The notes beneath the pieces are model-generated. The model was not told the DNA's origin. It ran no database searches and saw only the letters and a list, made by a program, of their open reading frames with translations. A DNA stretch of 64,000 nt from an uncultured Acetatifactor sp. (GTDB taxonomy: Bacteria; Bacillota; Clostridia; Lachnospirales; Lachnospiraceae): assembly GCA_910588225.1 (NCBI GenBank), contig CAJUQT010000009.1, positions 31,834 through 95,833 on the forward strand, given 5' to 3'. The first letter of the stretch is position 1. Each line of letters opens with the position of its first letter. Of the stretch, positions 42,221-52,049 are shown piece after piece. The position numbers were made by a program, and so were the translations under genes.

Positions 42221-43357
42221 ATGGAAATCTATGTGGTGAAGTCGGGAGACAGTGTGGATAGTATCGCACAGGCATCGGGAGAAAATGTGGAGCAGATCAT
42301 TTACGACAATCAGCTGCTCTATCCATATGAGCTTGCCATTGGGCAGGCCCTTTATATAAACGGAGATATAAGGAATGCGGTGAGAACAATTTCGGTAAGC
42401 GGTTATGCGTATCCTTTTATTGACAGTCAGGTGCTGGAACAGACCTTGCCGTTTTTGTCTGAGCTGCCGGTTTTCTCTTATGGCTTTACGAAGGAGGGAG
42501 AATTGCTGCCGCCGGCTTATGGGGATGTTGAGTGGATGATTGCCGCTGCTTTCAGATTTGGTACCAAACCTATATTGACACTGACCCCTTTCGGGCCGGA
42601 CGGCAATTTTAATAATCAGTTGATTCATTCTGTGGTAAACAACCCGGAATATACAGACAGACTGATTGAAAATCTGCTGGAGACCATAGGTGAGAAAGGG
42701 TATCAGGGAGTTGATATTGATTTTGAATATATTCTGGCAGAAGACAGGGATGCCTTTACAGCCTTTGTGTGGAAGGTGGCAGATACCATGCGCAGGGCCG
42801 GATATCACACTTCCGTAGCTCTGGCGCCTAAGACAAGCGCTAATCAGCCGGGGCTTCTGTATGCGGGAAAGGATTACAGGGCATTGGGAGAAGCAGCAGA
42901 TCATGTGCTGCTGATGACCTATGAATGGGGCTATACATACGGACCTCCCATGGCAGTTGCGCCTATCAACCAGGTGCGGAGAGTGGTGGAGTATGCGCTG
43001 ACGGAAATCCCGGCGGCAAAAATAGATTTGGGGATTCCAAATTATGGATATGATTGGCCGCTTCCCTATGTAAGAGGGTTGACCCAGGCGGTCACTCTGG
43101 GGAATGTGGAGGCTGTGCGCCTTGCTGTGGAGCAGCGAGTGGAAATCAAGTTTGACGATGTGGCTGAAAGCCCGTACTTTACTTATGCCAGCGAGGGCAT
43201 TTCTCATGAAGTGTGGTTTGAGGACGTGAGGAGTCTGCAGGCAAAGTTCAATCTGATTCAGGAGTATCAGCTGCGAGGCTGCGGGTACTGGCAGATTATG
43301 AAGTGGTTTTCCGCCAATTGGCTGTTGCTGCAAAATCAGTTTTACATTTCTAAATAA
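42221..43357 (+). CDS. LysM-GH18 spore germination-type hydrolase (YaaH/SleL-like)
   Basis: A 378-residue protein: one N-terminal LysM repeat (about 1-47, IYVVKSGDSVDSIAQASGENVEQIIYDNQ) followed by a GH18 domain with active-site GVDIDFEY. It lacks a signal peptide, as do coat-located SleL/YaaH enzymes that degrade cortex fragments during germination. ATG 42221 follows CAGGAG. Likely spore-associated, by family. Confidence 0.9.
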   Translation: MEIYVVKSGDSVDSIAQASGENVEQIIYDNQLLYPYELAIGQALYINGDIRNAVRTISVSGYAYPFIDSQVLEQTLPFLSELPVFSYGFTKEGELLPPAYGDVEWMIAAAFRFGTKPILTLTPFGPDGNFNNQLIHSVVNNPEYTDRLIENLLETIGEKGYQGVDIDFEYILAEDRDAFTAFVWKVADTMRRAGYHTSVALAPKTSANQPGLLYAGKDYRALGEAADHVLLMTYEWGYTYGPPMAVAPINQVRRVVEYALTEIPAAKIDLGIPNYGYDWPLPYVRGLTQAVTLGNVEAVRLAVEQRVEIKFDDVAESPYFTYASEGISHEVWFEDVRSLQAKFNLIQEYQLRGCGYWQIMKWFSANWLLLQNQFYISK

Positions 43358-43443
43358 TGGAATCCATAAATCATGATGGAATTATTGTCATGAATCAAGG
43401 CGGCCAGACAGTGTTCTGCTTTCAGGCCTGCAGAAAGGATTCG

Positions 43444-43472
43444 TTGACGCGGACAGGGTTTTTTATTATAAT
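43444..43472 (+). promoter_or_regulatory. Promoter of the GT-C-like membrane protein gene
   Basis: TTGACG (43444-43449) and TATAAT (43467-43472), 17-bp spacer. Confidence 0.78.
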
Positions 43473-43505
43473 ATCTGTAAAATATTAATAATTCCGGAGG
43501 GTGCC

Positions 43506-45062
43506 ATGGGAAAGGTAAAATTTGACTGTAAAAAGTCGATTTTATATCTGTTCATTTTGTCAGCGGCGGCGATTCCTCTTATGGTCTGCAGCAAATGTTC
43601 TCCTTTGTATCCATTTAATGACTGGCCGGATATCAATATCTTTTTTACAATGGGAAAAGGTTTGATGAATGGGTATGTGCCCTATTTGGATTTAGTGGAT
43701 CATAAAGGGCCGTATCTGTATCTTGCTGCTGGAATAGGATATTTGTTTTCTCATTCAGGATTTGGAGGATACTTTTTGCTTGAAGTGATTAGTATGTTCT
43801 TTTTTCTGCTTTATACTCGCAATATTGTTCGATTATATACGAAGGGGCCGGTCCTGTGGCTGCTTCCGATTTTGTGTACAGGAATTGCGGCTTCTAAAAG
43901 CTTTGTGCATGGGGGGAGCCTGGAAGAACTCTGTCTGGGCGTTTTCGCCTATGCGGTTTATTCTCTGCTTTCCTGGCTCAGAAGTGACGAAAAAAAGCCC
44001 ATGTCCCAGATGACATTGTTGTTGAATGGTTTTTGGGCAGGAGTATTTCTCTGGTCCAAATTTACACTTCTGGGGTTTTATATGGCTTGGATTGGGGTGG
44101 TGGCACTTGGCTGGCTGCGGAAGAAGCAATTCCGGGAATTCTTTCGAAGTGCGGGAATCTTTCTGGCTGGAATGCTTGCAGCGACAATTCCCTGGCTCAT
44201 TTATTTCAGTATAAACGGGGCACTGAAGGAATGGTTTGAGATATATCTGTGGGATAATATTTTCGGATATGCGTCATGGAAAGAATTTTCTATGATTGGA
44301 AAAATTCAGGAGACATTCCTCAGTGTGCTGCGGTTTCTCAAGGATAGAGAAAATCGATATTATTCTGTCTGGATTATGGCAGGAGCCTTGTTTTATGCTG
44401 TGTTTCCCGCCAGAATTATTTCATGGAAGGAAAAAATTTCTGTATTATTTTTGGGATTAGCAATGGGAATGGGACTTTTTATCGGCGGTAATCTGCAGGA
44501 CTATTATGGACTTCCATTGGCCGTATTTTGTGCGTTCGGTATTTTGGGAGCTGCTATAATTCTTGATAGTCCTTTTAGATGGGGGTGGAAACATCTGAAA
44601 AAAGGTGCGGAGTATTTGTATGTGCTGGTTTTTGGGGGAATGTTAATTCTGTCCGCATGGACAGGGTATCGCTTAAGCTCCAATGTGTATCTGCTTTCAG
44701 TGGATAAGTCGCAGATGCCGCAATTTCGTTTTGCAGAGAGGATACAGAAAGCGGAAGACAAGTCCGTGCTGAACTATGGATTTCTGGACGGTGGTTTTTA
44801 TACCGTTCTGGAAGAAATGCCTCAGGTAAGATATTTTTGTGTTACGAATCTGAATCCGGATAGAATGATTTTAGAACAGAACAACTATATAAAGGATAAA
44901 AAAACGCATTTTATCGTGTACTGGAAAGCATACCCGGCAGAGAAAGAGGAGCTGGAAAACCTGCCGATAGTAACTGAGTTTTACGATCTGGTAGATTATG
45001 TCTATTTTTATCTGGAGGCAGATACACGAACCTATGCTTTGTACGAGCTTCGGGATGATTAA
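43506..45062 (+). CDS. GT-C-like (PMT_2/GT39-type) membrane glycosyltransferase candidate
   Basis: A 518-residue protein with about ten membrane spans. The first extracellular loop has NDWPDINIFFTMGKGLMNGYVPYLDLVDHKGP; the acidic residue and DHKGP motif are typical of Bacillota GT-C proteins that transfer sugars from lipid carriers to surface polymers. Base composition is AT-richer than its neighbours. It is a single gene with its own promoter, placed between unrelated genes. Substrate unknown. Confidence 0.78.
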   Translation: MGKVKFDCKKSILYLFILSAAAIPLMVCSKCSPLYPFNDWPDINIFFTMGKGLMNGYVPYLDLVDHKGPYLYLAAGIGYLFSHSGFGGYFLLEVISMFFFLLYTRNIVRLYTKGPVLWLLPILCTGIAASKSFVHGGSLEELCLGVFAYAVYSLLSWLRSDEKKPMSQMTLLLNGFWAGVFLWSKFTLLGFYMAWIGVVALGWLRKKQFREFFRSAGIFLAGMLAATIPWLIYFSINGALKEWFEIYLWDNIFGYASWKEFSMIGKIQETFLSVLRFLKDRENRYYSVWIMAGALFYAVFPARIISWKEKISVLFLGLAMGMGLFIGGNLQDYYGLPLAVFCAFGILGAAIILDSPFRWGWKHLKKGAEYLYVLVFGGMLILSAWTGYRLSSNVYLLSVDKSQMPQFRFAERIQKAEDKSVLNYGFLDGGFYTVLEEMPQVRYFCVTNLNPDRMILEQNNYIKDKKTHFIVYWKAYPAEKEELENLPIVTEFYDLVDYVYFYLEADTRTYALYELRDD

Positions 45063-45094
45063 GGTGATGCTGATGAATGGCGGAGGTGAATAAT

Positions 45095-46399
45095 ATGAGA
45101 ATGTATGACATTATCATGAAGAAGCGAAACGGAGGAGAGCTTTCCACGGAGGAAATCAATTTCTTCGTGGATGGGTACACGAAAGGCGTGATTCCTGATT
45201 ATCAGGCATCGGCGCTGATGATGGCTGTGTATTTTCAGAAGATGACGGAGCGGGAGACGCTGGCGCTTACCATGGCTATGGCGGGCAGTGGTGATATGCT
45301 GGACTTGTCGGAGATTCAGGGCACCAAAGTGGATAAGCACAGTACGGGAGGTGTGGGGGACAAGACTTCACTGGCGCTGGCACCCATGGCGGCGGCCTGC
45401 GGCATTCCTGTGGCAAAAATGAGCGGAAGGGGCCTTGGACATACCGGAGGAACCATTGACAAGCTGGAGAGCTTTCCAGGGTTTACCACGGCGCTTACAA
45501 GGGGGCAGTTTATCGAGAATGTGAATCGGATTGGCATTGCCATTATGGGCCAGACCGCAGATCTGGCTCCTGCAGATAAGAAGCTCTATGCACTTCGGGA
45601 CGTGACGGCCACTGTGGACAATATGTCTCTGATTGCAAGCTCCATTATGAGTAAAAAGCTGGCGGCCGGAGCAGATGCCATCGTGCTGGATGTGAAGACC
45701 GGAAGCGGTGCATTCATGAAGGAGGAGCGGGATGCGAAAGCTCTGGCACAGGAGATGGTGAGAATCGGGAAGAATGCCGGACGCAGGACCATTGCTGTGA
45801 TTTCCGACATGGATCAGCCGCTGGGATATGCGGTGGGAAATGCGCTGGAGGTGAAGGAAGCCATTGAGACTTTGCAGGGAAGGGGACCTGCGGATTTTGT
45901 GGAGCTGTGTCTTACACTGGGTAGCAGAATGCTTCTGGCCGGAGGAAAGGCGGAAACGGCACAGGAAGCGGAAGAAAAACTGTGTAAGGTAATTGCCGAC
46001 GGCAGTGCTTTGAAGAAGTTGGCGGAATTTGTGGAAGCCCAGGGAGGCAACGGGGATGCCGTATACAATACGGGCCTGCTGCCGGAGGCAAAGATTGTTT
46101 GCCCCATTCCGGCGCCTGTAAGCGGTTACATAAATCATATTATCTGTGATGAAGTGGGAATCTGTTCCCTGATTTTAGGTGGCGGCCGGGAAACCAAAGA
46201 AAATATGATTGATTTGTCCGTTGGACTGGTCCTGCGCAAAAAGGTCGGGGATTATGTAAAGGCGGGCGAACCACTGGCAATGATCCATGCCAATGATGAA
46301 AACAAGGCGGAGGAGGCTGCGAAGCGTTATCTGAAGGCTTGTTCCATTTTGGATACACCTCCTGTGCATACTGCTTTTATCAAAGAGATTATTACATGA
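45095..46399 (+). CDS. pdp: Pyrimidine-nucleoside phosphorylase
   Basis: A 434-residue enzyme that splits uridine and thymidine with phosphate. Signature segments: DKHSTGGVGDKTSLALAP (phosphate site), KMSGRGLGHTGGTIDKLE and ASSIMSKKLAAGADAIVLDVK. Start at ATG 45095, 8 bp after GGAGG, gives the family length exactly; the ATG at 45077 precedes that site. Confidence 0.97.
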   Translation: MRMYDIIMKKRNGGELSTEEINFFVDGYTKGVIPDYQASALMMAVYFQKMTERETLALTMAMAGSGDMLDLSEIQGTKVDKHSTGGVGDKTSLALAPMAAACGIPVAKMSGRGLGHTGGTIDKLESFPGFTTALTRGQFIENVNRIGIAIMGQTADLAPADKKLYALRDVTATVDNMSLIASSIMSKKLAAGADAIVLDVKTGSGAFMKEERDAKALAQEMVRIGKNAGRRTIAVISDMDQPLGYAVGNALEVKEAIETLQGRGPADFVELCLTLGSRMLLAGGKAETAQEAEEKLCKVIADGSALKKLAEFVEAQGGNGDAVYNTGLLPEAKIVCPIPAPVSGYINHIICDEVGICSLILGGGRETKENMIDLSVGLVLRKKVGDYVKAGEPLAMIHANDENKAEEAAKRYLKACSILDTPPVHTAFIKEIIT

Positions 46400-46485
46400 G
46401 AATGGTTTTGCATCGAAATAGATGAGAGCAGGTGTGTCAGGAATACGGGGGCATAGTTTTTCAATCATGGTAATATAATGAAAAC

Positions 46486-46794
46486 ATGAAGAGAAACAAT
46501 AACCGTATTCAAAAAAATGAAGTAAAAAAAAGTGAATCAAAGAGAGAAGCCATCATCGAATCCCTGAAGCTTCCAAAGGATATCTGTATGGGTGCCTTAA
46601 AGGTGACTTTGACAGGAAACCGCGAGGCATGGATTGAGAACTACCGGGGAATTTTGGAGTATACAGAATGCACGATACTGCTTCAGGCAAGGACCTGCCA
46701 GGTGTGCTTTGAAGGTACCGGACTTACCGTTGACTATTATACCAATGAAGATATGAAAATCAGCGGTTGTATCAGTTGCATAAAGTATATCTGA
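46486..46794 (+). CDS. yqfC: YabP/YqfC family sporulation protein
   Basis: A 102-residue protein of the YabP/YqfC family (LKLPKDICMGALKVTLTGNREAWIENYRGILEYTE). In Bacillus yqfC is a mother-cell sigma-E gene upstream of yqfD and phoH, the same order as here. No Shine-Dalgarno precedes ATG 46486; instead TATAAT lies at 46474-46479, so the message may be leaderless. A sigma-E promoter was not clear. Confidence 0.9.
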   Translation: MKRNNNRIQKNEVKKSESKREAIIESLKLPKDICMGALKVTLTGNREAWIENYRGILEYTECTILLQARTCQVCFEGTGLTVDYYTNEDMKISGCISCIKYI

Positions 46795-46847
46795 GCCGCA
46801 TGTACATGTCTGCAGTATGGAAGAAAACAGGGAGAAGAGGATAGGCC

Positions 46848-48065
46848 ATGATCAAATTTCTGAAATATATCAGGGGATATCTGCGTATCCGTATTTGGGG
46901 ATTTTCTCCGGAGCGTTTTATGAATCTGTGCAGCAATAAAGGAGTTCTGTTGTGGGATATTGTCCGGGAGGGCGATGTCTATTACATGAATATCAGCCTG
47001 AAAGGATTCTGGGAGCTTCGGCCGATTTTAAGGAAAACGGGGACAAGGGTAGCCGTATTGGAGAGATATGGACTGCCTTTTTTTCTGCCCCGGCTGCTGA
47101 AACGAAAAGTGTTTGTGCTGGGATTTTTGCTGGCGATTGCCTTTTGGACCCTTTCTTCTTTTTACATATGGGACATAGAGCTGAGCGGCAATTATCAGAT
47201 AACAGAGGACATATTTGAAAGCTTTCTGAAGGCAAATGCAGTGACTGTGGGAATGCGCAGAGATTCTCTGGATATAGAGGAGCTGGAAAAAGAGATTCGC
47301 AGAACCTTTCCGCAGATTACATGGGCTTCCGCAAAGTTAAGCGGTACAAAGCTGCTGATTGAGATTAAGGAGAACGATGCGCCGATTGTGGTGGAAAAAC
47401 CGGAATCCACATTGGGGACAGATCTGGTTGCCGGGTATGACGGGACCATTGCCGCAATGATTGTCAGAAGCGGTGTGCCCAAAGTGGCCATAGGAGATAC
47501 CGTAGAAAAGGGAACGATTTTGGTAGAAGGTAAAGTTCCGGTATATAATGAAGACCAGACTGTTCGGGAATATTACTATGTGGATGCAGATGCGGATATT
47601 CTGCTGGAACATACCATTACCTTTACAGAAAGTCTCCCTTGGGAATATACGAAAAAGGAATATACGGGCCGGGAGAAGAAAAGCTTTTATCTGAAAGTGG
47701 GGGAGAAGACATATAAGCTGCCGGAAGACCCACCCTTTCTGGTATATGACAGCCTGATGAAAGAAAGCAGACCGCTGGCTCTGGAGAAATTGTCCATTCC
47801 AATATACTGGGGGGAAGTGACTAACAGAGAATACCAGAATGTAGAATATAATTATTCTTTTGAGGAGGCAAAAGTACTTCTTAATCAAAAATTAATAGAT
47901 TTTCTTACAGATTTAGAGGAAAAAGGGGTACAAATTATTGAAAAAGATGTTAAAATAGAAAAGTATGATAACGCATGGGTGGTTACCGGGAATTTCCTGG
48001 TGCGGGAGCTTGTGAGTGAAAGTCTGGAAACGGTAAGAGCAGAGCAAGAGGAAACAGATGAGTGA
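46848..48065 (+). CDS. yqfD: Sporulation protein YqfD
   Basis: A 405-residue protein with one membrane span near 88-107 (FVLGFLLAIAFWTLSSFYIW) and a long extracytoplasmic part (ENDAPIVVEKPESTLGTDLVAGYDG). YqfD proteins are needed at the spore engulfment stage. It overlaps phoH by 8 bp. Length is standard. Confidence 0.94.
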   Translation: MIKFLKYIRGYLRIRIWGFSPERFMNLCSNKGVLLWDIVREGDVYYMNISLKGFWELRPILRKTGTRVAVLERYGLPFFLPRLLKRKVFVLGFLLAIAFWTLSSFYIWDIELSGNYQITEDIFESFLKANAVTVGMRRDSLDIEELEKEIRRTFPQITWASAKLSGTKLLIEIKENDAPIVVEKPESTLGTDLVAGYDGTIAAMIVRSGVPKVAIGDTVEKGTILVEGKVPVYNEDQTVREYYYVDADADILLEHTITFTESLPWEYTKKEYTGREKKSFYLKVGEKTYKLPEDPPFLVYDSLMKESRPLALEKLSIPIYWGEVTNREYQNVEYNYSFEEAKVLLNQKLIDFLTDLEEKGVQIIEKDVKIEKYDNAWVVTGNFLVRELVSESLETVRAEQEETDE

Positions 48066-49065
48066 TTTTTCATTAAAACTGCACATGCCTGTAGAGCATA
48101 TGCAGAAAATATTTGGTATGCAGGATGCATATCTGAAGAAGCTGGAGAGAGATTTTGGAGTATCTATTGTAGACCGCAACGGTTGTGTTGTAATCAGCGG
48201 AAACGAAGATATGGTGAAAAAGGCGGAAGGCGTTTTGAGACAGCTTTCCATTATCTCCGAGAGAGGAAACGAAATAGAGGAGCAGAGTGTGAATTACGCG
48301 ATTACATTGGGAATGGAAGAACAGGAAAAAGTGTTGGCAGAGATTGACTCCGACTGTATCTGCCATACGGTAAACGGTAAGCCGGTGAAGCCGAAGACAC
48401 TGGGGCAGAAGGCCTATGTGGATGCCATTCGGAAGAATATGCTGGTATTCAGCCTGGGACCGGCGGGAACGGGGAAAACATATCTTGCCATGGCTATGGC
48501 GATCACCGCTTTTAAGAACAACGAGGTGGGAAGAATTATTCTGACCAGACCTGCCATCGAAGCAGGTGAAAAGCTGGGCTTTCTGCCCGGAGACCTGCAG
48601 AGTAAGGTGGATCCTTATCTGCGGCCGCTCTATGATGCCCTGTATCAGATTATGGGAGCAGAGAGCTTTGCAAAAAATATGGAAAAGGGATTGATTGAGG
48701 TGGCTCCGCTTGCTTATATGCGCGGGCGGACTCTGGATAATGCCTATATTATTCTGGATGAAGCGCAGAATACAACGCCGGCTCAGATGAAAATGTTCCT
48801 GACCAGAATCGGGTTTGGATCGAAGGTGGTGGTCACAGGTGATAATTCCCAGAAAGACCTGCCTGCAGGGACGAAATCCGGACTGGACATCGCAGTGAGA
48901 GTGTTGAAGGGAATCGACGATATTGCTTTCTGTACATTGACCAGCAAGGATGTGGTACGTCATCCTCTGGTGCAGAAGATTGTCCAGGCATACGAGAAGT
49001 TCGAGACAAGGGAAGCCGCCGGAAGCAGACAGAAAACCGGGGAAAGACAGAGGAGCAGAAGGTAG
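48058..49065 (+). CDS. phoH: PhoH-like ATPase
   Basis: A 335-residue PhoH-family protein: an N-terminal KH-like region (residues 1-80) and an AAA-type ATPase with Walker A GPAGTGKTYLAMAMA near 142 and Walker B AYIILDEAQNTTP near 235. It is in the conserved yqfC-yqfD-phoH-ybeY order and is thought to act in RNA metabolism together with YbeY. Confidence 0.96.
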   Translation: MSDFSLKLHMPVEHMQKIFGMQDAYLKKLERDFGVSIVDRNGCVVISGNEDMVKKAEGVLRQLSIISERGNEIEEQSVNYAITLGMEEQEKVLAEIDSDCICHTVNGKPVKPKTLGQKAYVDAIRKNMLVFSLGPAGTGKTYLAMAMAITAFKNNEVGRIILTRPAIEAGEKLGFLPGDLQSKVDPYLRPLYDALYQIMGAESFAKNMEKGLIEVAPLAYMRGRTLDNAYIILDEAQNTTPAQMKMFLTRIGFGSKVVVTGDNSQKDLPAGTKSGLDIAVRVLKGIDDIAFCTLTSKDVVRHPLVQKIVQAYEKFETREAAGSRQKTGERQRSRR

Positions 49066-49067
49066 GG

Positions 49068-49568
49068 ATGCATTTATACGTTGAGAAAGAGACGGAACGG
49101 AGTTTGCCGTTTTCGCCGGAGGAAACGGCAAACCTTGTCTGCAGTGCGGTGCTTGAAGAGGAAAGCTGCCCTTATGAAGTGCAGATCAATGTAATTCTGA
49201 CAGATAATGAGGGAATACATGCGCTGAACAGGGAGTACAGGGGCGTGGACCGGGAGACAGACGTGCTTTCCTTTCCAAATGTGGACTTTCAGAAGAGCGG
49301 TGTTTTCGACATTGATGAGGATGCAGAGGCGGATTACTTTGACCCGGAAAGCGGAGAGCTGGTGCTGGGAGATATTATGATTTCCGTGGACAAGGTGTAT
49401 GAACAGGCGGAAAGCTATGGCCACAGTGTCAGAAGAGAGTTTGCTTTTCTGCTGGCACATAGTATGCTGCATTTATGCGGCTATGATCATATGGAAGAGA
49501 CAGAGCGAATGGTCATGGAACGTAAGCAGGAAGAGATATTGATCGGTTTGGGTATTACGCGGGACTAA
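49068..49568 (+). CDS. ybeY: Endoribonuclease YbeY
   Basis: A 166-residue metal-dependent rRNA maturation endonuclease. The three zinc-binding histidines are in HSMLHLCGYDH (Hx3Hx5H). TDVLSFP and LGDIMIS are also present. It lies 2 bp after phoH. Confidence 0.97.
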   Translation: MHLYVEKETERSLPFSPEETANLVCSAVLEEESCPYEVQINVILTDNEGIHALNREYRGVDRETDVLSFPNVDFQKSGVFDIDEDAEADYFDPESGELVLGDIMISVDKVYEQAESYGHSVRREFAFLLAHSMLHLCGYDHMEETERMVMERKQEEILIGLGITRD

Positions 49569-49591
49569 GAGATGAAACTGAGGAACAGCAG

Positions 49592-51196
49592 ATGAACCAT
49601 GGAGAGGCAAAGCGGCGGCAGGCAGAAGAAGTTACTAATATATTGACACTGATTACGGTATTGATCACAGGACAGCTGACTGGAAATAAGGGAATTGCCT
49701 ATGTGGCGGTGGCGGTGGAAGTTTATGCGCTGGTGTGGACTGCAGTGAGCGGAAATCTGTCCGATACGCTGGGGCGGCTGCTTCGAGGCAGAAAGAACAG
49801 AGGACAATATGGTAATATTGGAAGGCTGCGCAGAAATGCCATGTTTTTTCAGGTTGCTCTGGGGTTGGCAGGAAGCCTGATCCTGCTTTTTTTTGCAGAG
49901 ACGATTGCAGAGGGAATATTCGGCATCCGTTACAGCACGTTTATTATCAGAGTGCTGTCGCCCATTATATTGCTGAGAACGGTCAGTGCTGTACTTTTGG
50001 GATATTTTCAGGGGGATGGTTTGGAACTTCCCAGGGCAATTTCCGGAATTTTGCGGCAGATTTTTATTCTGGGTTTTGGACTTTTGTTTTCCGGAATGAT
50101 GAAAAATTACGGTGAAAAGGTGAGCAATCTGCTGATGCAGGAGAATTTTACCTTTATGCACAGCGGCGCGGGAATTGCCATTGCCGTCTGCCTTGCCGAA
50201 ATTTTTATCATTATTTTTCTGATGGTTATTTTCAGAGGCAGTCAGCGTGCCGAAAGGAGAAATCGGAAGGAAGAAAGATTTGCCACGGAAACTTTTCCGG
50301 ACAGTGTCAGATATCTTTATGTCAGCAGATGGCCGCTGCTTGTGACGGGAGTACTGAAGACTGTTCCCTTTGCGGCTGGGCTGATTTTCTTTGTCAGGGA
50401 AGCGGAAGATGAAAATGCGGCGGCGCTGGAATACGGGTTATACGCGGGGAAGTATCTGGCAATCTGCGGAATCATAGTATGTTTGATATCTGCCGTGTCT
50501 CTTCCGGTTACGGCAAGAATCTTTACCTGCCTCAGAAGCGGAGAAAACCGGTTTGCGAAGAAGGTTTTTCAGAGCGGAGTACATATCTGCCTGATACACG
50601 GAATTTTCAGTTCCGTGTTCCTGGCTTTTATGGGAGAACAGATAGCAGGCCTTCTGTGTCCTGAAAATGAAGAGACTCTGCAGAAAATGTTTGCAGGAGG
50701 CTCGACGCTGGTGCTGTTTACGGCACTGGCCTGCTACTTTGGCCGTTTTCTACAGATTACGGGGAAGAAATATCTGGTGTTAGGCGCTGTGGGAATGGCA
50801 GATATTGTTTTTTTCTTTTTTGCGATAATTTTGCTTCAAGTGAGCAAAGCGGGTATCCTGGCGCTTGTATACGGAGGAATGGCCGGAATGGCAGTACTCT
50901 GTGTTGTGCTGGGACTGTTTGCTTACAGGCAGCTGCGGACACAGGCTGACTGGCTGGGCATCCTGCTTGTTCCCCTGGGAGCAGGAGGTGTGGCAGGACT
51001 GGTTACCATGCTTCTGGGCAGAACGCTGTCTCCGTATCTTGGCAGCCTTGTGACGCTGCTGGCAGGTTTTGCAGTCAGCACAGTTATATACTGGATACTC
51101 TTACTGGTACTTCGCAACTTTAAAGAACATGAACTGGAAGCAATTCCGGGAGGACGTCTGATAGAAAAGATAGGACAATTGTTCCATATTTTTTGA
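49592..51196 (+). CDS. MOP-superfamily lipid flippase-like protein (SpoVB/MurJ-like)
   Basis: A 534-residue protein with about 14 membrane spans and an N-terminal NILTLITVLITGQLTGNKGIAYVAVAVEVYALVWT segment like SpoVB, MurJ and Wzx flippases. It would move a lipid-linked sugar or peptidoglycan precursor. In a block of sporulation genes it could serve cortex synthesis, but that is inference. Confidence 0.85.
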   Translation: MNHGEAKRRQAEEVTNILTLITVLITGQLTGNKGIAYVAVAVEVYALVWTAVSGNLSDTLGRLLRGRKNRGQYGNIGRLRRNAMFFQVALGLAGSLILLFFAETIAEGIFGIRYSTFIIRVLSPIILLRTVSAVLLGYFQGDGLELPRAISGILRQIFILGFGLLFSGMMKNYGEKVSNLLMQENFTFMHSGAGIAIAVCLAEIFIIIFLMVIFRGSQRAERRNRKEERFATETFPDSVRYLYVSRWPLLVTGVLKTVPFAAGLIFFVREAEDENAAALEYGLYAGKYLAICGIIVCLISAVSLPVTARIFTCLRSGENRFAKKVFQSGVHICLIHGIFSSVFLAFMGEQIAGLLCPENEETLQKMFAGGSTLVLFTALACYFGRFLQITGKKYLVLGAVGMADIVFFFFAIILLQVSKAGILALVYGGMAGMAVLCVVLGLFAYRQLRTQADWLGILLVPLGAGGVAGLVTMLLGRTLSPYLGSLVTLLAGFAVSTVIYWILLLVLRNFKEHELEAIPGGRLIEKIGQLFHIF

Positions 51197-51302
51197 TAGT
51201 TACATGTATAAACGGATATAAAAAGCTGATACTAAGATGGAAGGAAACTCCAAAGTATAAGGAAAGATACAATTCCTGTGGGAAATTGTTGTGGGGGTTG
51301 GC

Positions 51303-52028
51303 ATGAAAATCCTGAAAGGTATCAGCTTATTTGTTTTATGTCCCTTATTGTTACTGGGGCTTGGGTTCTATGTGGGTGTGGAATCCTCTCATTTTTTTTA
51401 TCCTGGAGAACAGGGCGGGGAAAGCAGCTCTGCAGGAGAAGCGTCATCGGAACAGACAGTTCCGACGACGCCGGATGAGCCGGAATCCGGGGAACCGGAA
51501 TCCATGATGGATGACAGCTTTGATTATGGAATTGTGTCAGAAGAAAGCGGGGAAGAAGAGGCAGAAGAAGTGCTGCTTTTTCCGGAGACACTCTGCGTGG
51601 ACACAGAGTATGTTCTGGAGGAAACGGATATTATCAACCATACGGTAGTGGAAACTATCTGGAGACTGCCGGATAAGTATGTGGGGATGAACAGAGAACA
51701 GTTTCTTCAGGCCATGGAAGTATATGAGGCGTTTCCGCCCCTGACCGAAATGGAGCGCGGGTTTGTAAGTCTGGAGGTCCTTGCCTTTTCCAGAGAGCGT
51801 GTTGTAGTACAGATGAATTACAAATTTGTGCAGCCCAGCAGCAGTTTCTATCTGGCGGTTTATGATAATAACGTGATTGTCTACCTGGAGGATATGAAGA
51901 CCGTATATATTGAGACGGATATCCGGTTGGATACGCTGCCGGAACCGCTGCAGCAAAATATAATGGAAATGATGTGGATAGAGAACGAAGAAAAGCTGTA
52001 CAGTTTTCTGGAGAATTATTCCAGTTAA
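51303..52028 (+). CDS. Membrane-anchored BofC-like protein
   Basis: A 241-residue protein: an N-terminal membrane anchor (about 5-27), a low-complexity acidic/Ser linker (about 35-100), and a C-terminal domain with YLAVYDNNVIVYLEDMKTVYIETDI and the ending EEKLYSFLENYSS. This ending resembles BofC, which regulates the pro-sigma-K checkpoint in Bacillus. I see homology in the tail only, so the role is tentative. ATG 51303 is preferred over GTG 51291, which overlaps a G-rich site. Confidence 0.65.
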   Translation: MKILKGISLFVLCPLLLLGLGFYVGVESSHFFYPGEQGGESSSAGEASSEQTVPTTPDEPESGEPESMMDDSFDYGIVSEESGEEEAEEVLLFPETLCVDTEYVLEETDIINHTVVETIWRLPDKYVGMNREQFLQAMEVYEAFPPLTEMERGFVSLEVLAFSRERVVVQMNYKFVQPSSSFYLAVYDNNVIVYLEDMKTVYIETDIRLDTLPEPLQQNIMEMMWIENEEKLYSFLENYSS

Positions 52029-52049
52029 AGGAGTGTACCAGAGGAGAAT

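Noticed and set aside
42188..43333. 381-codon minus-strand frame opposite the LysM-GH18 gene
   Set aside because: Shadow; the plus strand has clear LysM and GH18 motifs.
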